A DNA stretch of 64,000 bases, taken from Streptomyces sp. Tu6071 (lineage in GTDB: Bacteria; Actinomycetota; Actinomycetes; Streptomycetales; Streptomycetaceae). The notes under the pieces are model-generated. The model did not search any database and had not been told where the DNA came from. It saw nothing but the letters and a program-made list of their open reading frames with translations. Both the position numbers and the translations under genes were made by a program. The DNA lies in contig NZ_CM001165.1 of the NCBI RefSeq assembly GCF_000213055.1, positions 3,866,945 through 3,930,944 on the forward strand. The letters run 5' to 3'. This document shows positions 9,273 through 17,368 of the stretch, one piece after another. Positions within the stretch are counted from its first letter, which is position 1, and each line of letters opens with the position of its first letter.

Positions 9273-9987
9273 AGAGCCAGGCTACCGGGGCGCCGGTCCT
9301 GGGCTCGACCGGGATTCGGGGCGCATCGGTTCGCGAGTGTGATCTTTTACCGGACCTGCTTGCGCGTTAAGGGCGAAATGGGTGATTTGCCGGAATGGCC
9401 GCAGGGCTTATTCGGCATTCCCCTGAGCGGACGGCGCTTCTCGGCGTACGGTCGCCGAGGCCGCGAAAGGGAACGGGAACGCTCCGGCCGGGCGGCCCGC
9501 GAGACCCAACGGGGCGGTGCGGGGGCGGCGTGGTGGCGGTACGGCGGTGGCGCGGGGCGAAGTTGTCCACAGGAGAGCGCGTTCCCGAAAAGTTATCCAC
9601 AGGCTGCGGACGGCTGCTGTGGATGTCGGAATGCGGAGTTCCGAATCAAGCCGTTCGTTCCGTGGATTTCCCTTTCGAAACCTTGTGGGCGACCCCTTTC
9701 GGGTGGAAATTCTCGTTCCCATAGAGTTGATCAAGGGAAAAGTGCCGCCGAAAGGCAGTGAACCGGCCGGAGCGGCCAGGAAATGACTGTGGACGGACTT
9801 GGTGGCCGTGGGGGTCTACAGGGCGATTTGTCGACCATGTCGGGCGAGTCTGTCGACTTGTCCCCAGCTCCGGACGCCCGCCTGTGGATAACTCTGTGGA
9901 CAACTTCTTCATCTTGTACGACGTCTTGCGCGCGACGTCTTGCGCGCGACGCCTCGCCCGCCGTCGCGCACGCCCGGCAGCATCGCG
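9273..9987. other. 715-bp intergenic region with DnaA-box cluster
   Basis: No gene is supported between serS and the DyP gene. The region contains four strong DnaA-box 9-mers: TTGTCCACA (9563-9571), TTATCCACA (9593-9601), and in reverse TGTGGATAA (9883-9891) and TGTGGACAA (9895-9903). Weaker variants occur near 9615 and 9788. The two pairs face each other across about 280 bp of relatively AT-richer DNA. The serS promoter must also lie here. Confidence 0.7.
9563..9903. promoter_or_regulatory. DnaA-box cluster outside oriC
   Basis: Two plus-oriented boxes (9563, 9593) and two minus-oriented boxes (9883, 9895) match the Streptomyces DnaA consensus closely. There is no dnaA or dnaN beside it, so it is not the origin itself. 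High-affinity DnaA-box clusters that titrate the initiator are known near oriC in S. coelicolor. This cluster may be the local counterpart; that link is inference. Confidence 0.65.
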
Positions 9988-11313
9988 TCACCCCTCCAGC
10001 AACCCCTGCCCCACGTACTCCCCCTCCCCCGCGCCCCCCGGCACCGCGTAGAGCCCGCTCGCCTCGTGGCGGATGTACTCGGAGAGCGCGTCGCCGCGGT
10101 CGAGCTTGCGCTGCACCGGGACGAAGCCCCGCAGCGGGTCCGCCTGCCAGCAGAGGAAGAGGAGACCCGCGTCCGGGACGCCGTCCGCGTCGATGCCGTC
10201 GTGGTACGAGAACGGGCGGCGCAGCATCGCGGCCCCGCCGTTCTGGTCGGGCCGGGTGATACGGGCGTGGGCATTGAGGGGAATGACGAGATCCCCGTCC
10301 TTGTCCGTCGCGTCGAGTTCGGGTTCGGTGCGCTCGCCGCCCCCGGTGAGCGGGGCGCCGGTGGATTTCCGGCGGCCGATGACCTTCTCCTGCTCCGCGA
10401 GCCCGAGCCCTTCCCAGTCGTCGAGCAGCATGCGGATACGGCGCATGACGACGTACGAGCCGTTCGCCATCCACTCCGGGCCGTCCCCGGGCCCCACGAA
10501 GACGCGCTGGGCGAAGTCCTTGTCGCTCTCCTTCGGATTGCCCGTCCCGTCGAGCTGCCCCATGAGATTCCGCGCGGTCCTGGGGCTCGCGGTCGCGCCG
10601 GGGGAACGGTTGAAGCCGTTCATCTGCCAGCGCACCCGCGCCGTCCCGCGCGCGTCCTTCTGGAGCGCGCGCAGCGCGTGGAAGGCCACGAGCGCGTCAT
10701 CGGCGCCGATCTGCACCCACAGATCGCCGTTTCCGCGCTTCGCGTCGAGGTGGTCGGAGGAGAACTGCGGGAGCGGCGCGAGGGCTTCGGGCCGCTGCTT
10801 CTCCAGCCCCGTACGGCTGAAGAAGCTGTGCCCGAAACCGAAGGTGACCGTGAGCGAGGCGGGGCCGGCGTCGAGCGCGACACCCGTGTCGTGCCCGTCC
10901 GCCGCGACCGCCTCACCGGCCATGAGCCGCTCGGCCGTCCCCGACCAGCGCCGCAGGAGGTTCGCCGCCTCCCGCCGGCCCTTCCCCGCGAGCAAGTCGA
11001 AGGCGAGGAGATGGCCCTTTGCCTGGAGCGGGGTGGTGATCCCCGGCTGATGTTTCACGTGAAACATCGCCCGCCGGGCGCCGAGTTGGCTGAGCGCCTC
11101 CGTCGGCGCCTCGCTCCCCTCCGGCGCGAGGGCGTACCCCACGCCACCCCCCGCGGCCCCCAGAACGAGCCCGGTGGCCCCCGCGGTGCCGAGCAGCGCG
11201 CGGCGGCTGACGCCACCGGGGCGCTCCTGGACCGTACGGTCCTCGGCGGTTCCGGGGGCGGCGGACGCCCGGCCGGTGGTGGCCCGGTCCTGGGACGGGA
11301 TGCGGTCTGTCAT
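9988..11313 (-). CDS. dtpA: Tat-secreted DyP-type heme peroxidase (DtpA/EfeB-like)
   Basis: This 441-residue protein has a twin-arginine signal SRRALLGTAGATGLVLGAA near residue 37. The DyP hallmark GQLDGTGN (catalytic Asp), the heme-ligand region LNAHARI and the arginine-bearing YVVMRRIRM are present. In S. lividans the Tat-exported DyP DtpA works with Sco and ECuC in delivering copper to the radical oxidase GlxA; the same genes lie upstream here. A perfect ParB site at 11051-11066 is inside the coding sequence and is translated as MFHVKH, between the Tat signal and the peroxidase domain. A hairpin or separate promoter between copCD and this gene is not obvious. Confidence 0.88.
   Translation of the reverse strand: MTDRIPSQDRATTGRASAAPGTAEDRTVQERPGGVSRRALLGTAGATGLVLGAAGGGVGYALAPEGSEAPTEALSQLGARRAMFHVKHQPGITTPLQAKGHLLAFDLLAGKGRREAANLLRRWSGTAERLMAGEAVAADGHDTGVALDAGPASLTVTFGFGHSFFSRTGLEKQRPEALAPLPQFSSDHLDAKRGNGDLWVQIGADDALVAFHALRALQKDARGTARVRWQMNGFNRSPGATASPRTARNLMGQLDGTGNPKESDKDFAQRVFVGPGDGPEWMANGSYVVMRRIRMLLDDWEGLGLAEQEKVIGRRKSTGAPLTGGGERTEPELDATDKDGDLVIPLNAHARITRPDQNGGAAMLRRPFSYHDGIDADGVPDAGLLFLCWQADPLRGFVPVQRKLDRGDALSEYIRHEASGLYAVPGGAGEGEYVGQGLLEG
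11051..11066. other. parS: parS site (perfect 16/16) inside dtpA
   Basis: The 16-bp palindrome TGTTTCACGTGAAACA is the ParB binding site of Streptomyces chromosome segregation. It lies in the coding sequence of the DyP gene and encodes Met-Phe-His-Val-Lys-His. Confidence 0.92.
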
Positions 11314-11381
11314 GGTGCTTCAGTGCTTTCAGGTGCGGTCCGGCGCCCGCGTGCCGAGGCGGCGGCGCGGGCGCCGGGGTG

Positions 11382-13334
11382 TCAGCCGATGCGGACGGTC
11401 TTGTCCACGGTGACCTGGTCGATGTCGGAGGTACGGACGGTGACGCCGAGCTGCCACTCGCCCGCCATCGGGATCTGCACGCCGGAGGCGCTCCAGTGCC
11501 CCGCCGCGAGGTGCTGGGGGCGGACCGCGATCGGGCCGAGGTTCTTCTCGGGCAGGGTGAGCGAGAGGCGCACCTCGGGCAGGTCGAAGGGCGCGCCGCC
11601 GGGGCGCTCGATGTAGACGTGCACCGTGTTGGCGCCCGAGCGGCCCGGGTCGATGTCGAGCTGGACGGTGCCCTTGCCGTTCTCGCCGCCCGTGTCGAAG
11701 GGGAGCTTCACGGAGACGGCCGCGCCGCTCGTGGCCCCGCTCGCGCCCTTCGCGGCGGAGACCTGCTCCTCGGTACGGCCCGGCTCGGTCGTGGTGAGGA
11801 CGGTCGTGACGCCGAGCAGGACGACGGCGATCCCGGCCTCTATCAGTACGGAGCGGCGTAGCCCGGACCGGAGCGGATCGGCGTCCCGCGTCCGCTTCTC
11901 CTTCGCGACCCGGACGGCCGCCTGCTGCCGTGCGAGCTGAGCGGCCCGTACGGGATCGGCGGTGTCCCCGCCCTCGGGGGCCTTGCCGCGGGCGCCGCTC
12001 CCCTCGCGCACGGCGGCCTTTTCCGTACGCTTCGGCTCCGCCTTCCGCGCGGCGGGAACCCCCTTGCCCGGCACCGCCGCCGCTTCCCCGCCCTCCGCCA
12101 GACGGCTCGTCCAGCGGCGGGAGAAGAAGGCGACGGCGACGAGGACGACGACGAGGCCGACCTTCACCAGGAGGAGCTGCCCGTACGACGTGTCCGTGAG
12201 CGCCGACCAGGTGCCGACCTGGCGCCAGGACTGGTAGATCCCGGTGCCGACGAGGACGACGACGCTCGTGAAGGCGAGCCGCGAGAAGCGGTCGACGGCC
12301 GCCGACTCGACGGCGGGGTCCCGGTAGAGCGCGACGAGCAGCGCCGTGAGCCCGCCGAGCCAGGCGGCGACCGCGAGCAGGTGCAGGATGTCGACGGGCA
12401 TCGCGACGGAGGGCTGGAGCCCGGCCGAGGCGTGCTCGGCGAGTGCCCAGGTCGAGGCGAGGCCGATCGCGACGACGGGGCCGCCGATCGCGAGCCCGAA
12501 GCCGAGGTCGCGGCGCTCGGCCGGGTCCTCGCGCCGCGCGTACGCGCCGAAGAGCACGGCGATGAAGAGCGCGGCGACGGCGAGCAGGAGCAGCCGCGAG
12601 ACGAGGGCGGCGCCGGGCTTCGTCTGGAGCACGTCGCCGAGCGCGCCGAGGTCGAAGACGTCGGAGAACTTCCCCGAGCCCGTGTACGAGCCGCGCAGCA
12701 GGAGCAGCGCGAGGGTCGCCGCCGTGAGCGCGGCCCAGCCGCCGACGACGAGCCGTTGCAGGGCCCGCAGCCGGGTCCCGCGCGGCCAGCAGCCGAGGAC
12801 GAAGGCCGCGCCGCCGACGAGCACGATGAAGCCCGCGTACGCGACGTACCGCCCGACGTCGTAGAGGAAGCCGACGAGCCCGCCGCCCGCCTCGTTCTCG
12901 GGGACGCCCGCGCTCGTCTTCGACGGCGCGCCGATCGAGAAGGTGAAGGCACCGGCGACGGGGTGGCTGTCGGCGGAGACGACCTGGTAGGCGACGGTGA
13001 AGGTGCCGTCGGGGAGCCCGGCGTGCAGTTTCACCGCGTAGCGGGCGCGCGAACCGCTGCTCAGGTCGGTGAGCTTGCCGGTGTCGACGCGCTCGCCGGA
13101 GGGGTCGAGGACGCGGACCGCGTTGTCGGAGACGCCGATCTTCTCGGAGAAGTCGAGCACGACGCGGTCCGGCGCGGTGTCGAGCACGGCGCCCTGCTTC
13201 GGGTCGCTGTCGACGAGCGCCGCGTGCGCCGAGGCGGGCGCGGCGCCCGCGAGCACGGCGAGCAGCGCGGCGGCGAGGCTCGCGAGGAGGAGGGCGAGCC
13301 TGCGGCCCCCCCGGGGCACGGCGGCGGGCCGCAC
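11382..13334 (-). CDS. CopC-CopD fusion copper resistance/uptake membrane protein
   Basis: A signal peptide ending ASA-HAALVDSDP exposes the CopC domain, with the conserved N-terminal His typical of the copper site and a second region VSADSHPVAGAF. About eight membrane helices of the CopD domain follow (residues 150-410). A charged cytoplasmic segment rich in Lys/Glu/Arg comes next, then another helix (LIEAGIAVVLLGVTTVLTTT) and an extracytoplasmic C-terminal beta domain of about 130 residues, FixH/YtkA-like. It lies between ecuC and dtpA. The GTG start is not preceded by a clear ribosome site; a hairpin at 13336-13367 lies just upstream. Confidence 0.85.
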   Translation of the reverse strand: MRPAAVPRGGRRLALLLASLAAALLAVLAGAAPASAHAALVDSDPKQGAVLDTAPDRVVLDFSEKIGVSDNAVRVLDPSGERVDTGKLTDLSSGSRARYAVKLHAGLPDGTFTVAYQVVSADSHPVAGAFTFSIGAPSKTSAGVPENEAGGGLVGFLYDVGRYVAYAGFIVLVGGAAFVLGCWPRGTRLRALQRLVVGGWAALTAATLALLLLRGSYTGSGKFSDVFDLGALGDVLQTKPGAALVSRLLLLAVAALFIAVLFGAYARREDPAERRDLGFGLAIGGPVVAIGLASTWALAEHASAGLQPSVAMPVDILHLLAVAAWLGGLTALLVALYRDPAVESAAVDRFSRLAFTSVVVLVGTGIYQSWRQVGTWSALTDTSYGQLLLVKVGLVVVLVAVAFFSRRWTSRLAEGGEAAAVPGKGVPAARKAEPKRTEKAAVREGSGARGKAPEGGDTADPVRAAQLARQQAAVRVAKEKRTRDADPLRSGLRRSVLIEAGIAVVLLGVTTVLTTTEPGRTEEQVSAAKGASGATSGAAVSVKLPFDTGGENGKGTVQLDIDPGRSGANTVHVYIERPGGAPFDLPEVRLSLTLPEKNLGPIAVRPQHLAAGHWSASGVQIPMAGEWQLGVTVRTSDIDQVTVDKTVRIG

Positions 13335-13335
13335 C

Positions 13336-13367
13336 GGGCCGGCCGCCCCCGGGGGCGCGGCCGGCCC
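13336..13367. terminator. stem-loop between ecuC and copCD
   Basis: Eleven-base perfect arms (GGGCCGGCCGC at 13336-13346 and its complement at 13357-13367) lie immediately upstream of the copCD start on the minus strand. It could attenuate transcription or occlude the start. Confidence 0.45.
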
Positions 13368-13423
13368 CCCGGGTGCGGGCGGTGCTCAGAGCGAGTGGTG
13401 CGGGGCTGCGCATCGGGTGCTCC

Positions 13424-13984
13424 TCACTGCTTGTCCTGCGTGTCTCCCGCCGAGGGCGGCTGGTAGGTCGTCTCCTTCACGGGCAGAACGGCCTTGACGG
13501 CCCCGGACTTCGCGAAGTGCAGGGTGACCGTCACGGTCTCCCCGCGCTTCGGCGTGTGCCGCAGCCGCTCGAACATGAGGTGGTTGCCGCCGCGCGCGAA
13601 GTCGAGGCGGCCGTGCGCCGGGACCGCGAAGGAGTCCTGCTCGCGCATCTCGCCGTCCTTGGTGCTGTGCAGGGTCACCTCCGCGGCGAGCGGGCTGGTC
13701 ACGGAGGTGAGGCGGTCGGCGCCGCCCTTGTTGGTGACGACGAAGAAGCCGGCGGCCATGTCGTGGCCCACGGGCTGCGGTACGTAGCCGGTGCTGACCT
13801 TCAGCTCGGGCTTCGCGTCGTCGGCGCCCGCGCTGTCGCCGCCGCAGGCGGTGAGGGTGAGGGCGAGGCCCCCCGCGAGGAGCGCGAGCAGCCCCGTACC
13901 GCCGCGCACGCCGCGTGCACCGGTGCCGCGCACGCTCCGTCCACGAGTGCCGCGCGGGCCGCGTACCCGTGCTCGCGCCGTCAC
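13424..13984 (-). CDS. ecuC: extracytoplasmic copper chaperone lipoprotein (PCuAC/ECuC)
   Basis: This is a lipoprotein of 186 residues. After a basic N-terminus a hydrophobic stretch ends in the lipobox-like LTAC with Cys at residue 48. The PCuAC domain shows HDMAAGFF, the HSTKDGEM segment and the GGNHLMF motif, which supply the His/Met copper ligands of this family. It overlaps sco by 4 bases. In S. lividans ECuC passes Cu(I) in the Sco pathway. Confidence 0.87.
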   Translation of the reverse strand: MTARARVRGPRGTRGRSVRGTGARGVRGGTGLLALLAGGLALTLTACGGDSAGADDAKPELKVSTGYVPQPVGHDMAAGFFVVTNKGGADRLTSVTSPLAAEVTLHSTKDGEMREQDSFAVPAHGRLDFARGGNHLMFERLRHTPKRGETVTVTLHFAKSGAVKAVLPVKETTYQPPSAGDTQDKQ

Positions 13985-14664
13985 GGCTTGCGCCCCTCGA
14001 CGAGCTGGGGCAGGTCCTTCGTGTAGTCGTCGGCGGTCGCCTGCTCGCCGTACAGGACGTAGCCCTTGTCGGTCTTCGGCGAGAAGGCGACGACCTGGGT
14101 GCCGTGGGTCGAGACGGTCTTGCCGTTCTTGTCCTTGTGCGCGGGCTCGACGCTGATGCCGAGCTGGCGCGCGCCCGCCTGGATCGCGTCGAAGTCACCG
14201 GTGAGGCCGATGAAGTCGGGGTCCTGGCCCTTGAGCCAGGAGCCGAGCGCCTTCGGGGTGTCGCGCTTCGGGTCGGTCGTGACGAAGACGACCTGGAGCT
14301 TCGCGCGCTCGGCGGCGGGCAGCTTCTTCGCGGCGATGGCGATGTTGCTCATGGTGAGCGGGCAGACGTCGGGGCAGTTCGTGTAGCCGAAGTAGACGAG
14401 CGTCGGCTTCCCGGCCGTCCGCTCCCTGAGGTCGAACTTCTTGCCCGCCGTGTCGGTGAGGACGAGGTCCGGCTTCGTGAAGGGCTGGTCGAGCACGGTC
14501 GCCGCCTTCTGCGAGCCGGAGGCGGCCGAGACGTCGACGACGGCGGCGTCCTGCTTGTCGTCGTCGCTGCCGCCGCAGGCGCCGAGGGTGAGCGCGGCGG
14601 CGGTGACGAACGTGGCGGCGAGGAGCGTCGAACGACGGAGGCGGGCGGGGCTGGTGGTGCGCAT
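13981..14664 (-). CDS. sco: Sco/SenC-family copper metallochaperone lipoprotein
   Basis: This 227-residue lipoprotein has a signal ending in TLGAC and a thioredoxin-like fold. The copper motif is CPDVCP (the CxxxC motif), with the distal histidine in STHGTQ; all Sco ligands are present. It would deliver copper to cytochrome oxidase or, in Streptomyces, to GlxA. It is translationally coupled to ecuC by a 4-base overlap. A hairpin at 14696-14725 separates it from the YcnI-like gene. Confidence 0.9.
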   Translation of the reverse strand: MRTTSPARLRRSTLLAATFVTAAALTLGACGGSDDDKQDAAVVDVSAASGSQKAATVLDQPFTKPDLVLTDTAGKKFDLRERTAGKPTLVYFGYTNCPDVCPLTMSNIAIAAKKLPAAERAKLQVVFVTTDPKRDTPKALGSWLKGQDPDFIGLTGDFDAIQAGARQLGISVEPAHKDKNGKTVSTHGTQVVAFSPKTDKGYVLYGEQATADDYTKDLPQLVEGRKP

Positions 14665-14695
14665 GTGCGAAGTCCTGAAGTGAGAAGGGGGTGGA

Positions 14696-14725
14696 GGGCG
14701 GGGCGCCCCGAGGAGCGCCCCGCCC
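14696..14725. terminator. stem-loop upstream of sco
   Basis: Eleven-base perfect arms (GGGCGGGGCGC / GCGCCCCGCCC) with a short loop lie between the YcnI-like gene and sco. It may act as a terminator or a stability element separating two parts of the copper locus. Confidence 0.5.
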
Positions 14726-14733
14726 GCGGTGCG

Positions 14734-15564
14734 TCAGTCGGTGGTGGCGGTGCGGCGGCGGCCCGCGAGCACCCCGAAGGCCACCCCGGCCGCGCCGACG
14801 ACGATGCCGACGACGGCGAGGACCCGCGCGGTGGTGTCGGAGGAGCCGCTGTCGCTGTCGGAGGAGGCGGTGGCGGTCTTGTCGTGAGCGCCGTCGCTCT
14901 TGTCCTTGGCGTCCGTACCGCTGCTCGCCGTGCCGCCCGCCGCGCCGTGCGCTTCATCGGCCGCGGCGCTCAGCGCGAGCACGGGCGCGGGGTCGTCCGG
15001 CTCGCTGCCGTCGCTCTTCGGCTCCTCGATCCACCGGACGACCTCCTTGTTGGAGTACGTCTGGAGGGCCTTGAAGACGAGCTGGTCCGCGTCCTCGGGC
15101 AGGGGCCCGAGCGAGAGCGGGAACTGCTGGAACTGACCGGGCTCGACACCCTTGCCCTCAGCGGTCCAGGTGATCTTCGAGGGGGCCTCGGTGACCTTCT
15201 CGCCGTGCATCTCGACCGGCTTGTCGAGCTTGGCCTGCGTGACCTTCACCGTCCAGCCGGGGACCGGCTGCGGCTGCACGGAGGCGAGCGGGTGGTCGGT
15301 CGGGAGGTTGACCTCCAGCTTCACGGTCGAGGCGTCGTCGCGCTCGTTGGGGACCTTGAAGTTGACGGTCGCGTAGCCGCCCTTGGCGGCGGCACCCTGC
15401 GGGGCGACGCTGACGTGCGCGGCGGCGGGGCCCGCGAGGACGAGGACCCCGGAGGCGGCGAGCGCGCCGAGGACCGCGAGGCGGGTGCCCCGGCGGCGCG
15501 CCGGCGCGGAGGGGCGGCCGGTCGGGGCGGTGTGCGCGTACGTCTCGTCGTACGAAGCGTGCAT
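14734..15564 (-). CDS. YcnI-like copper-associated membrane-anchored protein
   Basis: This 276-residue protein has a signal peptide ending AAA-HVSVAPQG, so that mature His1 can coordinate Cu(II) as described for YcnI. The DUF1775 domain (residues 50-190) contains VNFKVPNERDD and a conserved tryptophan in PGWTVKV. A Ser/Ala/Asp-rich linker and one C-terminal helix (AVVGIVVGAAGVAFGVLAG) with a basic tail anchor it outside the membrane. The ATG at 15564 has a GGAG site 9 bases upstream and is preferred over longer in-frame starts. Its position supports a copper role. Confidence 0.85.
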   Translation of the reverse strand: MHASYDETYAHTAPTGRPSAPARRRGTRLAVLGALAASGVLVLAGPAAAHVSVAPQGAAAKGGYATVNFKVPNERDDASTVKLEVNLPTDHPLASVQPQPVPGWTVKVTQAKLDKPVEMHGEKVTEAPSKITWTAEGKGVEPGQFQQFPLSLGPLPEDADQLVFKALQTYSNKEVVRWIEEPKSDGSEPDDPAPVLALSAAADEAHGAAGGTASSGTDAKDKSDGAHDKTATASSDSDSGSSDTTARVLAVVGIVVGAAGVAFGVLAGRRRTATTD

Positions 15565-15693
15565 GGCGAAACTCCACTTTCGGCAGTGGGGAACGGTGAG
15601 GTGGCCACGCGCCCGTTCGGTGGCGCGCGGCGGCACGACGCGGCGGCGCCGGGGCACGGACGGGGCCGGGCCCGGCGGGTGTGCCGGTCGTGG

Positions 15694-16449
15694 TCAGGCG
15701 GCGAGAGTCAGACCCGCGCGCGGCGGGCCCCGCCTGATCACCGAGTGCCGGAGAGCGGCCCCGTCCCGGGGCAGCCGTTCCTCGTCCCCGCGGGCGGCGC
15801 GCGGCTGCCGGAGCAGCGCGAGGGCCGCGAGCCGCAGCCGTACGAGAGCGAGCGCGCACCACAGCGCGCGCAGCCGCGCCCCGGCGGCGACCCCCGCGAG
15901 CAACTGCCCCGACAGCCGTACGAGCCCGAAGAGGGACCGCTCGCCGTGGCGCAGCAGCCAGCCCGCGACGAGCGCCGCGAGCAGGTGCAGGAGGAGCATC
16001 GGCAGCGAGGGCAGGACCCCCATGCCGGGGTGCGCGTGCGCCGCCGGGTCGTCGAGCCCGGCGGTCGCGAGGATGTGGTGCGCCTCCAGGGGGCTCAGCG
16101 AGGAGGCCCCCGCGCCGCACACGAGGCGCGCGGCGCGTTCGGCGGCGCTGTCCGGCGCCGGGCCCATCGCCATGCCCTGCTGGCCGAGCCCGAAGAGGGC
16201 GTGCAGCCCGAGCTGCCCGGCGGCGAGCAGCGCGGCGATGCCGGGCAGGGAGCGTTCCCGGCCCGCGAGCGGGCAGACGGCGAGGAGGACGAGGAGGAAG
16301 CCGAGGCCCAGGCTCCACAACGGAACACCGGCCCCCGAGGCCGTGGAGTGCCCCAGCGCGGACAACGCGACGCAGACCGCGGTGAATACCGCGGCCCTCA
16401 GCAGCCGGAGTCCCGCTCCGGCGCGCGTGAACACGTGGGGGGCAGCCAT
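15694..16449 (-). CDS. integral membrane protein of the copper locus
   Basis: This protein of about 251 residues has five or six hydrophobic segments, for example LLRAAVFTAVCVALSALG and LPMLLLHLLAALVAGWLL. Histidine-containing loops (LEAHHILATAG, HAHPGMG) and Met residues (GQQGMAMG) could bind metal. The ATG at 16449 is chosen because the upstream extension is Arg/Pro low complexity. It is the first gene of the minus-strand copper run. I do not recognise a named family. Confidence 0.65.
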   Translation of the reverse strand: MAAPHVFTRAGAGLRLLRAAVFTAVCVALSALGHSTASGAGVPLWSLGLGFLLVLLAVCPLAGRERSLPGIAALLAAGQLGLHALFGLGQQGMAMGPAPDSAAERAARLVCGAGASSLSPLEAHHILATAGLDDPAAHAHPGMGVLPSLPMLLLHLLAALVAGWLLRHGERSLFGLVRLSGQLLAGVAAGARLRALWCALALVRLRLAALALLRQPRAARGDEERLPRDGAALRHSVIRRGPPRAGLTLAA

Positions 16450-16782
16450 GGCGGGCCCATCATCCCATCGCGGCCCCCGGCGTGGGCGGGCAGGTCCGCA
16501 AGGTCCCGAAGGTCTGCTTGGGCGGGGATGGCGTCGGTACGGGGGAATGGGGACGTCCGGCGTGGAACGGGCGTGGCGCGTGGGGCGCCCGGGGTGCGAC
16601 GGACGGGACGCGTGGGGCGCCCGGGACAGGTGTCCGGAGGGCGGCATTGGCGTGAAGTTCCCGCCGGATTCGCGACTTTCACCCCGTATTGCCCCGACTT
16701 CACGGTGTCAAGAGGGCGGTTGAGGGGCGGTGTTGGCGGCAATACGTACTTCTATGTCGAGCCGTGCACAGGAGGCTGGAAC

Positions 16783-17220
16783 ATGAGCATCTGGTGGTCG
16801 CTCCATCTGCGGCGCGAGGCGGCGAGCGTCCCGCTCGCCAGGAAGCTGCTCGCCGGTGCCATGGACACGGCCGGCGTCGACCCCGACACCGCGTTCGACC
16901 TCTCCCTCGCGCTCACCGAGGCGTGCGCCAACGCCGTCGAGCACGGCGGCGCGAGCAGCGCGAAGTACCGCGTCACAGTGCGCCTCGACGAGGAGCGCTG
17001 CCACATCGAGGTGAGCGACTCCGGGCCGGGCTTCCGGGGCCGCCGCGGCGTCCCGCTGCGTCGCACCCGCCTGGAGGCGGAGAGCGGTCGCGGCCTCGGC
17101 ATCATCAGCGAACTCTCCGACCACGCCCAGTTCCGCAACCGCGCGGGCCGCGGCGGGGCGGTCGTCCGCTTCGACAAGCTCGTGAAGTGGCGCGAAGGAG
17201 CCCCGCTGGCGGCGGCCTGA
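16783..17220 (+). CDS. anti-sigma-type HATPase (RsbW/SpoIIAB-like) regulator
   Basis: This 145-residue single-domain GHKL ATPase has N-box LTEACANAVEHG, G1-box VSDSGPGF and G2-box GRGLGII in order. Streptomyces has many such small serine-kinase or anti-sigma proteins, which phosphorylate an anti-anti-sigma factor. A GGAGG ribosome site sits before the ATG. No sigma or antagonist gene is adjacent, so the partner is unknown. A strong terminator hairpin follows. Confidence 0.82.
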   Translation: MSIWWSLHLRREAASVPLARKLLAGAMDTAGVDPDTAFDLSLALTEACANAVEHGGASSAKYRVTVRLDEERCHIEVSDSGPGFRGRRGVPLRRTRLEAESGRGLGIISELSDHAQFRNRAGRGGAVVRFDKLVKWREGAPLAAA

Positions 17221-17240
17221 GCGCCCGCCCCGCACACGCC

Positions 17241-17276
17241 GACGGGCCGGGCCCCCACGAGGGGACCCGGCCCGTC
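17241..17276. terminator. terminator hairpin
   Basis: An almost perfect inverted repeat (GACGGGCCGGGCCCC with GGGGACCCGGCCCGTC) lies just after the HATPase stop and between convergent genes. Confidence 0.7.
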
Positions 17277-17368
17277 CACGTACCGCCTGCGTCGCGTACC
17301 GCCTGCGGCGGCGTACGTACGCGGCCTGCGGCATGTGCCGCCCGTGGCCCGTAACGCCGTCGCGCCCC

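Noticed and set aside
9563..9903. The chromosomal origin oriC
   Set aside because: Only four strong boxes and no dnaA, dnaN, gyrB or rpmH beside it; Streptomyces oriC has many more boxes.
13915..16782. A very long open frame on the plus strand through the copper locus
   Set aside because: It is antisense to sco, ecuC and the YcnI-like gene, which have clear motifs. The translation is Arg/Gly/Val low complexity; only its last part (from 16783) is a real gene.
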